Source: Diospyros lotus (Eukaryota; Streptophyta; Magnoliopsida; Ericales; Ebenaceae). From it: 64,000 nt of DNA. The position numbers and the translations under genes are program-made. The DNA lies in the NCBI RefSeq assembly GCF_014633365.1, contig NC_068347.1, forward strand, positions 32,840,116-32,904,115, given 5' to 3'. The notes beneath the pieces are model-generated. The model saw nothing but the letters and a program-made list of their open reading frames with translations. It searched no databases and was not told where the DNA came from. This document shows positions 1 to 13,018 of this stretch, in pieces; the first letter of the stretch is position 1; each line of letters starts with the position of its first letter.

Positions 1-1454
1 AAAACAAGGCTCTTTGATGCTAAAATCGAGACACTGAAAATCCCAACTTAAAAAATAATTGCACCCGAACCTAGATCTCAATTTTAGAAGATTTTACAAA
101 ATTTTTCCAAGATTTTTCAATTCTTTACGCTCTCCCACGTGCCACCTGAAGGGATGCCCACGCGCACCTGCTGCTAGGCGCGTGTTCTGCACGCGCCGTT
201 GTCTTCAACCTTCAGTAGTTTGTCGGCAGTTGCGTCTCGCCTAGTTTTTTCGCAATTTCTCCTTTCTCCGAACTCTGTTTTGCCTCCCGTTTGAACCTAT
301 GCCTTCTTCTTTTTGCCCTCTACTGAATAATAGCTTAAAATTTATCAATTGAAGTCATTTATTGACTGCTCAACACGATTTTTTGGCAAAGCTCATTTTT
401 TCGACGAGGCTTCGGATCTCACTCATCTCTCAACCAAAATGGCTCAAATTGCACATAAATAAATCTTTGTACATGGGCAACAAAATTCCGTTATCCGATT
501 CTCCCAATTTATTCAAAAACTCATGGATTTACAAAATTAATTTTCTTCCTCTTCTCGGCCATTTCTATTTATAGGTAACCACGAGCTTCCAAACGTTGAA
601 GGTTGGTTAAATCGACCCCTCTGAGGCTTCTACCGCCCCTGTATCAACCCAATTGCATCTAAATCCGATCGAAGTGATGACTTTTGAAGCTTCCCAAAAT
701 CGGCCAAGAACTTGGTCGAAAATTTTCATTTTCCGGCCAACCCATGCTCCCTTGTCGCCCTAGGCCCAACCCTAAGGTTTACCCGACCCATTTGCTCCTA
801 TTCCCAATTGTTGGTAGGCGCTGTCGGCAACAAGATCCAGCTGGTTAGCCATGGTAGGTTGCTTCCAGCTTCATCTTTCCTAAATTACACTTTTGCCCCA
901 CCTAATTTTGTCTCTTATCCCTTGCCCCATTTTCACAAAGCCTTTGAATTTTCCAATATTGCCATTAAGTCCCTCAAGTCCTAAAAACTTTCATTCATTC
1001 TCAGAAGATTCCAAAAAATAGTCACCTTGGCCTCCTTCCGGTGAATTCGATAAATTGCACCTTGCCCCGAATCTTTATTTTGCCCTCAAACCCTTTCGTT
1101 TCTTCCAAAACTCACTGAAGGGTTGGTCTACATACAAAATATGAATACCCTTGGGGTTCCGTTGACTTTTTAGAAGCCCCCTATATATGATTATTCAGTT
1201 TTACAGCCTATTTCATAACTGTATTTTAGTTGTACCGAAAATTATTCCTGATTCATTTTCTTTCGATGCCATAAATCATTTCTTGAAATACTCGACACTA
1301 CCATCTCATTTTCTTTATGCATCTCAGCTCCAGGGTACTCCCTGCAGTTGATTCGGTAAATTTCTTGGGCTATACTGATACATATTTTCCTCAAAATCCA
1401 ATTTTCTAATAAAATAATAATTCCTCAATTAACCCGAAGCTCTCGGGTATTACA
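1..1454 (-). mobile_element. Partial long LTR (Ty3-gypsy-like), cut by window edge
   Basis: The right edge ends ...GGGTATTACA. Read on the minus strand this is TGTAATACCCGAGAGC, the TGTAAYRCCC-type start common in long plant Ty3-gypsy LTRs. It has the same style as the minus-strand start of the solo LTR at 20383. No protein domain is present. The other end and the TSD lie outside the window, so the assignment rests on terminus style and the absence of genes. Short open frames in it (for example 712-984) show no recognisable domain. Confidence 0.4.
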
Positions 1455-1893
1455 ACACCCATCGCTAAAAAATAAAAAAAAATAAAAATATAAAATTCAG
1501 TGACAGGCTAAAAAATAAAAATAAAATAAATAAAAAATACAAATTTAGCGATGGGGTCACACCCGTCACTAAAAAATAAAAAATAAAAAAAAATAAAAAT
1601 CCAAAATTTAGTGACGGGGCAATCCCGTGGTTAAAAAATAAAAAATAAATTAAATAAAAATACAAAATTTAACGACGGGTACCTTATAGCTAAAAAATAA
1701 AAATAAATTAATTTTTTTAATTATTTAGTGACGAAATATTCCGTCGCTAATTTCGTCACTAAATTTAAAAAATAAATAAAAAATTTGACAATGGAATATT
1801 CTATCACAAATCCAAATTTTCATCTCTAATTAGCGATGGAAAAATTCTGTTGTTAAATCGGTTACTAAATTACGAATTTTTTGTAATGCGCAA
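1455..1893. repeat. CACTA-type subterminal repeat array (remnant)
   Basis: About six units alternate AGTGACGGG or AGCGATGGG motifs with AT-rich spacers such as TAAAAAATAAAAATAAA. This is the same unit that fills the CACTA element at 20600-29573. The right edge reads TTTTTTGTAATG, a decayed form of the TTTTTCTTGTAGTG terminus seen at 29573. No matching CACTA start is visible on the left, where the array abuts the long-LTR edge. It is probably a truncated or internally deleted relative. Confidence 0.55.
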
Positions 1894-2702
1894 GGATGAC
1901 GAATGAATGGTAAAGCCTAAACGCCAAATGACCATTATTGAGAAATTAATTAATTAATTAGTTATCAATAGTATTAATCATTATTTTAAGGTAAAGCATT
2001 CCAAGCGGGAATTGACTTGCATTTGCTTAAGATTAAAGCATTCTAAGTGGGAATTTATTAAAGCTTTTTTTTTTTTTATAGTATATATTTATTTTATCTT
2101 AAATTTAACAACTGAAATAATTATATTAATTGATAATAAATGTATGGTATTTTAAATAATTTATTATTTAATTATTAAAATAAAATATAAAAAATATATA
2201 TTTTGTTTAGAAAAAAAATAACAACTAAAAAACTTATTTTCAGAACTCATGATTAATGTATGTTTATTGTATCTCAAATTTATAGTCAAAATAATTTTAT
2301 TGATTGATCATAATTAAATACATTGTGTTTTAAATAATTTAACAATAAAATACATATATATAATTATTGCTCATCCTCGGAATGAACTTCTTGCGAGGGC
2401 TCCTAGCACTCAATTCTTTGATTCTGCTAGAGATCGTAAATCGAGAGATAGGAGGCTAGAATTCAAACTCACAACCGATCAAAATGATACCAATATATCA
2501 TGACTAATCTTCTGTCGAGCTATGTCCCGGGGTCAATGATTGCTCATCCTCATTGGAAGGAAACAGCCAAAGAGAGGTCCCAGGGGAAGCACTACACTCA
2601 ATTCCAAATCATCAAGTTCCCAGGAAAAAAAAATCCAAAGGATCCTCACCTTCTGAACCAACCTAAATTCATGCCCATAAATGGTACTTAAATTCCTTGC
2701 CT
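1894..2702. other. AT-rich intergenic DNA with dispersed block
   Basis: No gene is visible. 1890-2062 contains two blocks that recur near the gene at 58 kb. One is an 'AATGGTAAAGC...CCATTATTG' block, also near 53.9 and 56.8 kb. The other is an AAAGCATTCTAAGTGGGAAT block, also at 54.85, 56.9 and 57.6 kb. The rest is AT-rich. A segment near 2380-2500 has a weak tRNA-like look that I could not support. Confidence 0.5.
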
Positions 2703-3115
2703 TTAAAACAAGAAACAATGGTAAATACAGTCTGTTCGTACTGAAGTGAGAACCAGCAAGAAGCCGCCACCAATCATGAGCTTCGTCATCCAGTCGTCTA
2801 TGTGCCGTTTGCAGTAATGGTTCACATCCATGCAAACTCGGGAGTAACTGTAGCTGCCGGCAGAAATCAGCACGAACCTGTACACGCCTTTCAGCATGTT
2901 GTAAACCGCATCATCTCTCCCAACCAGCTTTCAATGACTCTTTTCTGGCGAAGCAGCTGAACATCCCTGGGGGACTGCACCAATTGATGAACAGTATGTA
3001 GTGGCTAACGTACATGGTCTGATCATCGGCTTGGAGGTGATCCTGCTCGTATGCATGAAGGTTCCTTAGGGGAAACTCTGTGTACGTAATCTCCGATGCA
3101 CAGACAGGGCATCTC
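2703..3115 (-). pseudogene. DUF247 C-terminal fragment, frameshifted
   Basis: The complement encodes pieces of the DUF247 C-terminal half in order but in different frames. First comes a CLCIGDY segment near 3090, then a 'YVSHYILFINW' segment matching the DYIAFMN region of the gene at 58355, then a 'LLRQKRVIESW' segment. Last is an open stretch 'VYRFVLISAGSYSYSRVC' (about 2800-2880) matching VYRFVLIASSDFSYSQVC of that gene. At least two frameshifts separate the pieces, and the membrane helix is lost after 'DDWMTKL'. It is closest to the 58-kb copy and lies back to back with the next DUF247 pseudogene on the other strand. Confidence 0.8.
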
Positions 3116-3337
3116 CAGCACCCCTGTTTTCTTGTTGAATTGTATGCTGAACAAGTTGCTTCTGCTCTTCACCATCTTCATACGAATTACAGGTGATTGC
3201 CCTCTTCAAAAGGAAGAACTCTCCTTGCGTATATATGATGGTTTGATTTCTAGATGCGTTCATATAAAGAGCTTAGAAAACACATGGTTCTTGAAAGAAA
3301 TACAAGGAGAGATCGAAGAGGAGAAGGTGAAGAACAA

Positions 3338-4672
3338 ATGACCAAGATTAACAAAGAGAATGAACAAATGCTATAGAGGTTTAGAATTCATAAAGTAAGG
3401 AGTTCTTAAAAGTAACACAACCAAAATTTAATTTTAGACCTGTGTGGATCAAGTTTGAGCAAGATTAAGGAAAGGTTTCACAAATACTCTCATGACTTTT
3501 TGGGAATGTGAGGCAAATATATGTCAAAACTGTGTATTTGGGTGACCACAAACCAATAGTGGTCAGTATTGGTCCAAGTTATCAAGACACAATCGAACTA
3601 GACGTAAATGGATGTGCATAAGCTCAAGTACTTCGAAGATTTTGCTGAACGAACAAATAGTAATGTGGAGGAACTTGTGAGGGCCAATCTTGAGTCTTTC
3701 ATAAATCTAGCATTCACTTCTGTCGTAGACGATTGCTTCAATAAATGGGAGTTGTTAGAAACGTACATTCTTGATGGTTGCTTCATCATCGAGTTGTTTC
3801 TGAAAAACGAAGACAAACTGGGAAATGCAAAATGACCCTCTTTTTAGGTCTGAATAGGTTCTGTATGCCTTGAATCGAGACCTGATTGTACTCAACAACC
3901 AATTGCCCTTTTGTGTCCTCAGAAAGTTGTAGGAACATTGGAGGCTTACAAAGAAATCGGATCAAGATGATGGCGACCACCTGATCAAGCTCATCACCTG
4001 GTTGGCCTCAAAGTTTCTAAAGCATATTGCTCCGAACCAGAAACTAAACCACAAGCCTGTCAACACTGGAAATATGAATCAGGATCTCATAGGCATAGTA
4101 TATGATGGTTTGAACTGGTCATTGATCCACTAAGCTAATAATAATTATAATTCCAATACTGACAAGGATAAGAGAGATGGGGATGATTTATAGAAAAAAA
4201 GAAAAAGAAAGATGGGGATGATAAATGGAACTTGGTGAAATCTGCAACTAAGCTTGAAGAGTTTGGAGTTGGGTTCAAAATAATTAAACACAAAGTTTAC
4301 GAATAAGGGATAATTGAAAATCCCATGTATATGCATTCGATATGGCACACCATATTCTATCAAGGTATTGTTCGAGCATGAGTAACGTCATCGTCAAAGT
4401 AAATACCTTAACAACTATATATAGTCAATGAATAGCCTGGTGAAATCCCCCAGTGATATTCAACTGCTTCGTCAAAAGGAGGTCATTGACAACCTATCAA
4501 ACCTACCTGATGATGCCCCCATTCACAAGTTTATGAAAGATATCTACAGGTCTGTGATGATCTCTTGCAATTGCATGGACCTGAATTCGCATTGCACACA
4601 TCGGCAAAATGCTTGAATGCCAAAATTGAAGAGGATTACTTCAACAGCCAGTGGATAGTTATATATTTAAAG
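3338..4672 (+). pseudogene. DUF247 pseudogene (full-length remnant)
   Basis: This is homologous to the DUF247 gene at 43318. The upstream region keeps a CATATAAAG TATA-like box at 3261. A start codon opens a short exon 1 that stops after 12 codons (MTKINKENEQML). A later stretch (about 3608-3833) encodes a segment with ILDGCFIIELF and then hits a stop. Frames covering the 'LKHIAPNQKLNHK', 'SMNSLVKSPSDIQLLR' and 'NLPDDAPIHKFMKDIY' regions follow, interrupted by several stops and frameshifts. The C-terminal helix is replaced by unrelated AT-rich sequence after 'NSHCTHRQNA' at about 4670. The same breakpoint occurs in the fragment at 47690-48043, so both descend from one already-broken copy. Confidence 0.85.
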
Positions 4673-5690
4673 ATTATAAAAAGTACTTTAATTATAATTT
4701 GAATTTGAATTCCAACATTTGTGTATGACATACATATTTAAATTTTTTTAAAATGATTGTCCCTTTTGTAAATGAGATATAAATTATTTGGGATTTATTA
4801 ATTGTCATTATGAATTGTGACATTATCTTTATAATTTTTAAAGTATTAGGTTATTAAAGTAAAATCAACAATTCAATTTTAAAATTAAATTATTCATAAT
4901 TTTAATATAAAATTAAAATTAAAATTTGGTTGAGCCCAAGAGGCCAAGCATATGAGCCCACGAGTTCAAGTTGAGCTGAGCCCTTGGACTCGGCTGAACT
5001 TGACTAATCCATCCAGCTCTCTCCATGCAAACTGTGGAACCCAAGAACTTTAGACTATAGGATGCATCTATATATATATATAAACACTTGCAATCATATA
5101 TGTTAACTGCTGCTGCAATAGCAATACAATTGTAATATCCAAATAATCCAACTATTACTTATTCTCTCATTGCAAAACAAATGCTTTTACATTGTTAAGT
5201 TGAAATTATAATTAACCCAAGCAAGCCAAAGAAAAGGGAAACAAAAAAGCAGATAATTAATCAGAATACAAAAAATGACTAGCACTGCTATCGGATTTTA
5301 CTTTCAACAACAGGATAAACTAAATGCAGACAAAATATAAAATGAATGAAATCCATTAATTTAATTACAATAAGGAAAGGTGAGTTTCGAGGGTTATTTA
5401 TCAAATTTATTTATTGATATAACTATTTCGTTCTTCAGTTACATTCTTAAGGTTTTGGATTAAAATTGAGTGTTTGGAAGGAGAGGGAGAAAGATCCGTT
5501 CGTATTTGATGCCTCCCTATTAATTAAATTTTAAGAATATGATTCTTGAGAATGTTATTTTTGAGAAATATATTTTTAAAAATTTAACAATGATATGTTT
5601 GATATATATGATAAAATATAAATTAAAATCAATTGTTCAGTATTTTAAATACTTTTTGGAAAAATATTCAAAAATTCTAAATATACCCTT
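4673..5690 (+). repeat. Segmental duplication, copy 1 (matches 48000-48983)
   Basis: The downstream flank of the DUF247 pseudogene is collinear with 48000-48983. It starts at TTATATATTTAAAGATTATA, runs through 'GAGCCCACGAGTTCAAG' and 'GCAATACAATTGTAATATCC', and ends near AAAAATTCTAAA(T/A)ATACCCT. Identity is high with small indels. No coding sequence is visible. Confidence 0.85.
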
Positions 5691-6640
5691 TGGATTTTGA
5701 ACAACTCTAACGGAAGTGTCATTTTGGAGTGCTAAATTTCTTATTTATAACTTTGAACAGTATTATGACATTCCTAAATTATAAATCTGCTCTAATGGCA
5801 GGTGTCAAAATAAGAGTGTTATTTTAATATTTTTTATTAAAAAATATAATTAAACTTTACAATTATATTTTAACTAATATAGTTTTCAAAACAGATATAA
5901 TCAATTAAAAGAATGAGCATAAAATAATCAATTAAAAAATAAATAAAATCACCCTTAACTAAAAAAACTTAAAAATTAAAAATTAAATCAAATTAGAAAT
6001 TTCAAATTAAATTATTAATATATATATAAGCAAAGCAAACGAACTATTTAAGTTTTAACTATTAATTAAAATAAAAATATTTATTTTAAATTAAAATCAA
6101 TTATATATATATATTTATACCCCTTCCCCTTTCTCTTTTGTGCCTCTATTTGTGCCTTTTCCCCCTTGACAGCTCGTTCCTCTTCGTCCTCAATGGGTCG
6201 TTGCTCGCAGCTCGTCATCGCCAGTTCTTTCTTGGGTCGCTCACCTTGGCCTCGTTTTCTGCCTCTCTCACTCTATTGCTCGTCAGTGTCGGGACCTTGA
6301 CCTCTGTCTCGCCCTCATCGAATCACCTTTCCGACCCTCCGTTGCTCGTTGCCTCTCTGTCTCTCTCTTACTCCATCACCTGCCTTGCCTAAAACTCTTA
6401 TTTTAGATAATCTATATATTTAAAGAAGTTGAAATAGAGCCATTAAATTTTATCGTTGGAAATAACACTCTCTTTTCTCTCTCCAGAGATTGAAAAAAGG
6501 GCACCGCAAGAAAATTGTTGTCATTTTACAACCCTAGATGTTACTCTCATTGGAGTGAAATTTTTTTAATCTAGAGTACCATTTTGACAGTTATGGGGAT
6601 GACATCTCGAATAACACTCCCCTTGAAGTTATTCTTATGA
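5691..6640. other. ~950-bp segment present only in copy 1
   Basis: Relative to 48983-48990, where the flanks are directly joined, copy 1 carries about 950 extra bases. They include AT-rich DNA, a CT-rich stretch at 6121-6390 with a short open frame of no recognisable domain, and motifs such as 'GAGTGTTATTTTAATAT' and 'GAATAACACTC'. I could not define clean terminal inverted repeats or a TSD. It may be an eroded insertion in copy 1 or a deletion in copy 2. Confidence 0.5.
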
Positions 6641-7340
6641 TACAAATTGTGTTCATAAAAGATATTTATTAAATATTAATAATTCAAAATATTATATTTA
6701 AATATGTATGTGACAGAACCACGTAATAACAAAATTTAAAAAAAATATAATTATATATTTATTTTTAATAATACCAAAAATTTTAAAATAACATAACAAA
6801 TATGACAAAATCATAGTAATAACTTTGCTCAAAGATCACTTCAATGGAGGGAAATTTTGAAAAGAATTATATATATATATATACACAAAACATACTATAT
6901 ATAAAAAAGTAACCTTTTTAAGTCTGATAATGGTGGAGAAGTAAAATTCCTATAAAACATGAGAATATGTTTCGCATCAGAAAGCCGCATTCTCTCAAAT
7001 TTGTTATACTAAATATGAAAATCGCTTTCCCCTCAATTAAATTCTTAATAATATAAATCACATTTTATATACCAAACGCAGCTATAGGGTTTTGGAGGGA
7101 GGGGGAAACGGGAAAGTTGTTTGGTAGATGTTTTTTGTTTCAAATTATTAATATTTTTATTGGTTAAATACAATTTACATTACCATTATTGTATTATTAT
7201 AATTTTTGGTAAAAAAATATTCATTCCCGTAGGATTTTTTAGATAAAAAATAAAATATTACTCGATATATAAATCTGAAAATTAAACATGCACGGAAGTG
7301 GAGGCGGAACAGATAAATCTGGAAGAAAGGAAAATAGGAG
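6641..7340 (+). repeat. Segmental duplication, copy 1 continued
   Basis: 6641-6905 is collinear with 49000-49340 ('GTATGTGACAGAACCACGTA' is shared). The part from about 7283 (AAATTAAACATGCACGGA) matches 46126 onward. The MULE at 7341-9365 interrupts it, and 9373-9430 (AGAGTCTACAATCGCATGGA) resumes as the counterpart of about 47608-47660. AT-rich and non-coding. Confidence 0.7.
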
Positions 7341-9365
7341 GGATAATGCTACACGAACTGAAAGTTGAACAACTTGGTGAACAACTCCATCAAAATTACT
7401 ATTTTAACCCTTAGGGTAAAAGACTACTTTAGCCTTGATGGAGACACCCTCTTTTCACTCTCACCTCTCATTCCCTCTGTCACTCTCCCAGATCTTTCAC
7501 TCTCTCTATGCTCACTGCTTTTTCACTCTCTCTGTGCTCTCTGTTGGGCTAGCTCAACCTCACTGCATTTTCTTTCACTCACTTTCTCTTTCTCTCTCTC
7601 TCTCTATTGGCCACCGTCTCCTCCGCCAACGCGGCTCACACCGCCTGCCGTCGCCCCCCGCTCACACCGCCGTCATCTCTCCCTCCATCACTCACACAGC
7701 CGTCACCCACACCACCAGCCACAGACCACCGTTGCCCCTCACACCGCCTCTCGAACCGCCATCGCCCCCCCAACCGGTCGCCCCCACTCGTCCGCCACAA
7801 AGACCCTCCACCGCCGCCCGCACCCACCACACCGTTGCTCGGACCGCCACCGTTGAGCCCCCATCTGCACCGCACCATTTACATATTTACGTATATTTAT
7901 ATATTTTTCTTTTTTTTGTTTACTTTTGTTGTTTTTTTATAATAATTTGATTGTTGAAATGAAAATTAAATAACATGATTTATTTTGGTTGTATGTTTGA
8001 TAGTTAGAGTAGAAAATATTATTTATATTATTTTTACAAAGCAGATTTCATACTTTGTTATTAGTTTTTTTTTCGGGAATTAATCAAATTATTTATGTAT
8101 TTATTACCGTTTATGATATGTGAAGAAAATATCTATTTGAGGAGGATTGGTTAAAGGTTATTTTTCATATATAATTATATATTTATTTGATTATTTTATA
8201 AAAATAATATTTATTGAAATTCATATTTAGGTCACTAAAGATCAAAATATTTTAAAATATGTTCAATAGTTATGATTATCCCTTAACAATAGAATGCATA
8301 TAGATATCTTTATTAACTCAGCTTTCGACAAATATGCATACTTTGGAAGCATATATTTGCCTTGAAAGAAAGGCCTACTGGAATGTCTATATAATGGAAT
8401 TCAAGTCAACAATTCTCAATTCATTTGAATATATAGTTAATAAGTAGGGGAAATTTATCATTTTAATATTTATTGTGTTGTATTGAAATGTGCTTTTCAG
8501 GCAAAGAATCACAAAATTTGCTTATTACTACTTGTCATCCAAATCCAAGACCATCCACACGCTTGCATATAAATGCAACATTTCTATTCTACGAGATGAT
8601 AAAAATCTTACAAGATAGGCACTGAACAGAAAAAATGAATGGATAGTTGACATTCACTAGTCATCATAAAAAAAATAAAAGTCAAATTATATGTAACATT
8701 TTACAAAAATAAAAAATTATATGTAAAGTTGTATAAAATTATAGTATTTTATTTCATGTTATACAAATAAATAACAGCATAAAAATATTTTTAAACCAAA
8801 ATATATTATTTATTTAGAGGCGTTGCTGGAGACGGAGGCCCAGAGAGAGAGATGAAGCGTTGGCGGCGGAGGTGGACGGCGATAGGAGAGAAGCGACAGG
8901 TAAGAACAAAAGATCCAGAGAGAGAGAGGGGCGGAGGCGGACGACTGACGGAGGTGAAGGTGGACGACTGACGGAGGCGAAGGCAGACGGAGGCAGAGGC
9001 GGAGGCGTGCAAAGGCAGATGGAGGCGGAGGTAGACGGAGACGGGCGGAGGCGGAGGCAGAGGCAGATGGAGGCTGGCAGAGGTAGACGAAGGCAGACGT
9101 CGGAGGCAGAGGAATGAGGCAAGAGAAGGGGAAGGAAAAAGAGAGAGAGAGAGAGGGGGGGGAGGAAGGAGAACATGAGCGGGCATTTAAAATTTAGAGG
9201 AATGAGGCAAGAGAAGGGGAAGCAGAAAGAGAAAGAGAGAAAGAGAGAGGGAGGGAGGGGGGAGGAAGGAGAACATGAGCGAGCATTCAAAATTTAGATA
9301 TAAAATATAAAAAAAATTGGGTTGTTCACCAAGTTGTCCAACTTTCAGTTCGTGTAGCATTATCC
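7341..9365. mobile_element. Non-autonomous Mutator-like element, family A copy 1
   Basis: The ends are inverted repeats of about 47 bp (GGATAATGCTACACGAACTG at the left, its complement at 9346-9365, with about one mismatch over the rest). A perfect 9-bp direct repeat AAATAGGAG flanks it (7332-7340 and 9366-9374). Long TIRs with a 9-bp TSD are the Mutator signature. The left arm (7440-7870) is CT- and CCACCG-rich and the right arm (8815-9290) is GA-rich, so the arms are roughly complementary. Long Ser/Pro/His-rich frames in the arms are low-complexity artefacts. No transposase is present. Confidence 0.9.
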
Positions 9366-9789
9366 AAATAGGAGAGTCTACAATCGCATGGATTGAATAC
9401 AAATAACATAAAAATGAGAAGACGTTTTGAATTCTGAAGCAAAAGCAATAAGTGAAAGAAGAAGAGAAGCAGTCGCAGAAGCTTAAAGAAAAATTTGATA
9501 AGATTCTTAAATTTTTTTAAGAGTGGGAGGGTATTAATTTTTGGTAGAGATAAAAGAAATTTATTTAAGAAAAATTGATCACATGTCTATTTAAAAATAT
9601 ATAAATTTACCGTCCCATCTGATTTACTTGAAATCCGAATTATGAAGGAACCAATCTCTTCTAAAATTAAGTGAGAATCTGAACATTTAGGTCATTGAAA
9701 AAAAAAAAAGGGTTAAAATCGCAAGACCACGTCGAGAAGCAGTGAACAGTGAAAAGAGGGAAAAGAAAGGAAAATTCTATGCTCGACCC
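9366..9789. other. Intergenic spacer
   Basis: The first 65 bases continue the segmental duplication interrupted by the preceding MULE. The remainder is unremarkable AT-rich sequence with a short A tract. No gene is visible. Confidence 0.5.
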
Positions 9790-11271
9790 GAGTGCGATTT
9801 TGTGCACCCCATTTAACTGAGGTAAGTTTACCCACCGTCATCCGCCGTTAGCTTGAAGGCAGTGAACAGAGTTATTGGAAAATTGAAAAAAAAATACTTT
9901 ATTAATTTTACTCAGACCAATGTAGCAGCCCGCCCAAACACTTCTTCTCTCACTCTCTCATGCACCTCTCTCTCTCACTCACTCACTCACTCACTCTGTT
10001 TCCAGCAGACAGTAGCTCTCTCTCTCCAGCAACGGCCTTCCACTTTCGGCGTCCGTCCAGCAGCAACTCTCCACTCTCTCTCTCTGTCTTCGTCTCCTCC
10101 AGCAGCGGCCGCGACGTCCCCTCCAACAGCGGTCGCGGCGTCCTGTCCACCTCCGATGTCCTATCTCTCTCTCCGACATGTCATCCGCCTACAGCGACCC
10201 TCCTCTCTCTCCGGCATACACCAACGGTCCTCTACTCCCTCCGGCGTCCCCTCCAGCAGCGACCGCAGTCCTCCGGCGTCCCCTCCACCTCCAGCGTCCT
10301 CTCTCTTTCCTGCGTCGTGAAATAGTGGCATACAGTTTTACGCGGTGTTATTTTAACAGCAGCGTATCAAAAATTATGATTTGTTTACATCTTAAAATCT
10401 TTTTAGTACTTAAACTAAACAATTTCATAAAACTGTATATCATCATTTGGATACCATAAAACTCAAGTAAAACTTTTTTTGCTGAAAAATACTGTTGGGT
10501 AAATATTAAACATTATATGTAATAATATATGATAAATATTATATAATTTATTATTATTACAGGATATGATGTTATTTTAATCTTTTGTAAGATAAATTGT
10601 AATGGAGAGATAAAAGTTATATTTTCAACATTTATTACAGTCAAAGTATATTCTCTCTCTTTTTTTCACGTATTATAGTGATATCTTATAACATTGTTAT
10701 ATAATAAAAAAAATTTAAACAGATGAATAAAAAATAGAACACGTATATTACTTTTAATAATAAAAAATTACTTAAAAAATATTTATATTTGCATAAAATT
10801 ACTTTACGGCCAAATATGATATTAATAATTAAATAGAGTTAAACAATTAAATATCGGTATTTTTTAATAATAATAATATATACCCATGCCAAAAAATAAA
10901 TTCTTTGCCTAATAGAGTTAAGGAAATATAGGTATTTTTTTAAGAAAATTTTTTATTACTTTGGAAGATACAGGAGTCGATGGGCTTGTTGAGGGGTTTG
11001 AGACCTTGGATGGTAGGTGTGAAGAACAAGGCAGAGGCCATGGGAGAAGAAGGGAGGTTTGGAAGAAGAAAGAAGATGAAGTTGAGATAGTGGATGGGAA
11101 CAATTAAGAAGAAGATATACATTTGTTTGGTACTTGTGAAGCAGAGTCTGGAGGGAGGTGAATGGCCGTTCTCCAACGATGGCGGGAGGCAGACGACACG
11201 CCAAAGGTGGAGAGACACCGCTGCTGGAGGAGGGGTCGCCGGAAAGAATGGAGGGAGACTCTAGAAGAGTG

Positions 11272-12876
11272 GAGTGCGATTTTGTGCACCCCATTTAACT
11301 GAGGTAAGTTTACCCACCGTCATCCACCGTTAGCTTGAAGGCAGTGAACAAAGTTATTGGATAATTGAAAAAAAAATATTTAATTGATTTTACGCAGCCC
11401 AATGTAGCAGCCCGCCCGCCCAAACACTTCTTCTCTCACTCTCTCATGCACCTCTCTCTCTCTCTCTCACTCACTATCTTTCCAGCAGGCAGCAGTTCTC
11501 TCTCCCCAGTAACGTCCTTCCATTTTCGGGGCCCGTCCAGCAGCACTCTCCACTCTCTCTCTCTCTCCGTCCCCTCCAGCAGCGGCCGTGACGTCCCCTA
11601 CACCTCAGATGTTCTCTCTCTCTCTCTTCGACATGTCATCCGCCTACAGCGACCCTCATCTCTCTCCGACGTACAGCAACGGCCCTCTATTCCCTCCGGC
11701 GTCCCCTCCAGCAGTGAACGTAGTCCTCCGGCGTCCCCTCCACCTTCGGCGTCCTCTCTCTTTCCGGCGTGAAATAGTGGCATACAGTTTTACACGGTGT
11801 TATTTCAACAACAGCGTATCATAAATTATGATTTGTTTACATCTTAAAATCTTTTTAGTACTTAAAACTAAACAAATTCATAAAACTGTATATCATCATT
11901 TGTACACTATAAAACTCAAATAAAACCTTTTTTGCTGAAAAATATTGTTGGGTAAATATTAAACATTATATGTAATAATATATGATAAATATTATATAAT
12001 TTAATATTATTACAGGATATGATTTTATTTTAATCTTTTGTAAGATAAATTGTAATGGAGATATAAAAGTTATATTTTCAACATTTATTACAGTCAAAGT
12101 ATATTCCCTCTCTCTCTTTTTCACATATTATAGTGATATCTTATAACATTGTTATATGATAAAAAAAAATTTAAACAGATGAATAAAAAATAGAACACGT
12201 ATATTACTTTTAATAATAAAAAAATACTTAAAAAATATTTATATTTGCATAAAATTACTTCATGGCCAAATATGATATTAATAATTAAATAGAGTTAAAC
12301 AATTAAATCACAGGGCAGTATTTTATATACCCATGCCAAAAAAAAAAAATTCTTTGCCTAATAGAGTTAAAGAAATACAAGTATTTTTTAAGAAATTTTT
12401 TTATTACTTTGGAAGATACAGGAGTAGGTGGGCTTATTGAGGGGTCTGAGACCCCGGATGGTGGGTGCGAAGAACAAGGCAGAGGCCATGGCAGAAAAAG
12501 GGGGCTTTGGAAAAAGAAAAAAGATGAAGATGAGATAGTGGATGAGAACTATTAAGAAGAAATATATTTGTTTGGTACTTGTGAAGCATAGTCTGGAGGG
12601 AGGTGAAGGGTCGTTCTCCAACGATGGCGGGAGGTGGAGGACACACCGAAGGTGGAGAGACACTGCTGTTGGAGGAGGGGTCGTCGGAAAGAATGGATGG
12701 AGACTCTGGGAATGGGAGAGTGAGAGAGAGAAAGAGAAAGAATAAGAGGAGAAGAAATGTGTGAACTTACATTGGGCAGCGTGCAATTCCATTTGCCTCA
12801 CTCCTCTCTCTCTCTGTTTAATTTAACGGTGGGTAAAAGTTACCTATCGTTAAATGAGGTGCACAAAATTGCACTC
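11272..12876. mobile_element. Mutator-like element, family B, inner copy
   Basis: A complete 1,605-bp element starts GAGTGCGATTTTGTGCACC and ends GGTGCACAAAATTGCACTC, flanked by the perfect 9-bp repeat AGAAGAGTG (11263-11271 and 12877-12885). It lies inside another copy of the same family, near the homologous position in its GA-rich right arm. At first sight the locus therefore resembles a 1,482-bp tandem duplication. CT-rich sequence occupies 11430-11770 and GA-rich sequence 12420-12740. Non-coding. Confidence 0.9.
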
Positions 12877-13018
12877 AGAAGAGTGAGATGAGAAGAAATC
12901 GATCAACTTACATTAGGCCACGTGCAATTCCATTTACCTCACTCCTTTCTCTCTCTCTCTCTGTGTTTAATTTAATGATGGATAAAGTTACCCACCGTTA
13001 AATGAGGTACACAAAATT

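Noticed and set aside
5691..6640. TIR transposon accounting for the extra ~950 bp in copy 1
   Set aside because: I could not find matching inverted ends or a TSD, so insertion and deletion are equally possible.
7365..7950. Long Ser/Pro/His-rich open frames here and at 8806-9290, 9853-10325, 11365-11824 and 13227-13774
   Set aside because: They lie in CT- or GA-rich arms of MULEs, are open in several frames and on both strands, and have no domain. Low composition complexity explains them.
9790..12430. Simple 1.48-kb tandem duplication
   Set aside because: A perfect 9-bp TSD and complete inverted termini around 11272-12876 show that the second copy is a transposon inserted in the first. It is not a tandem duplicate.
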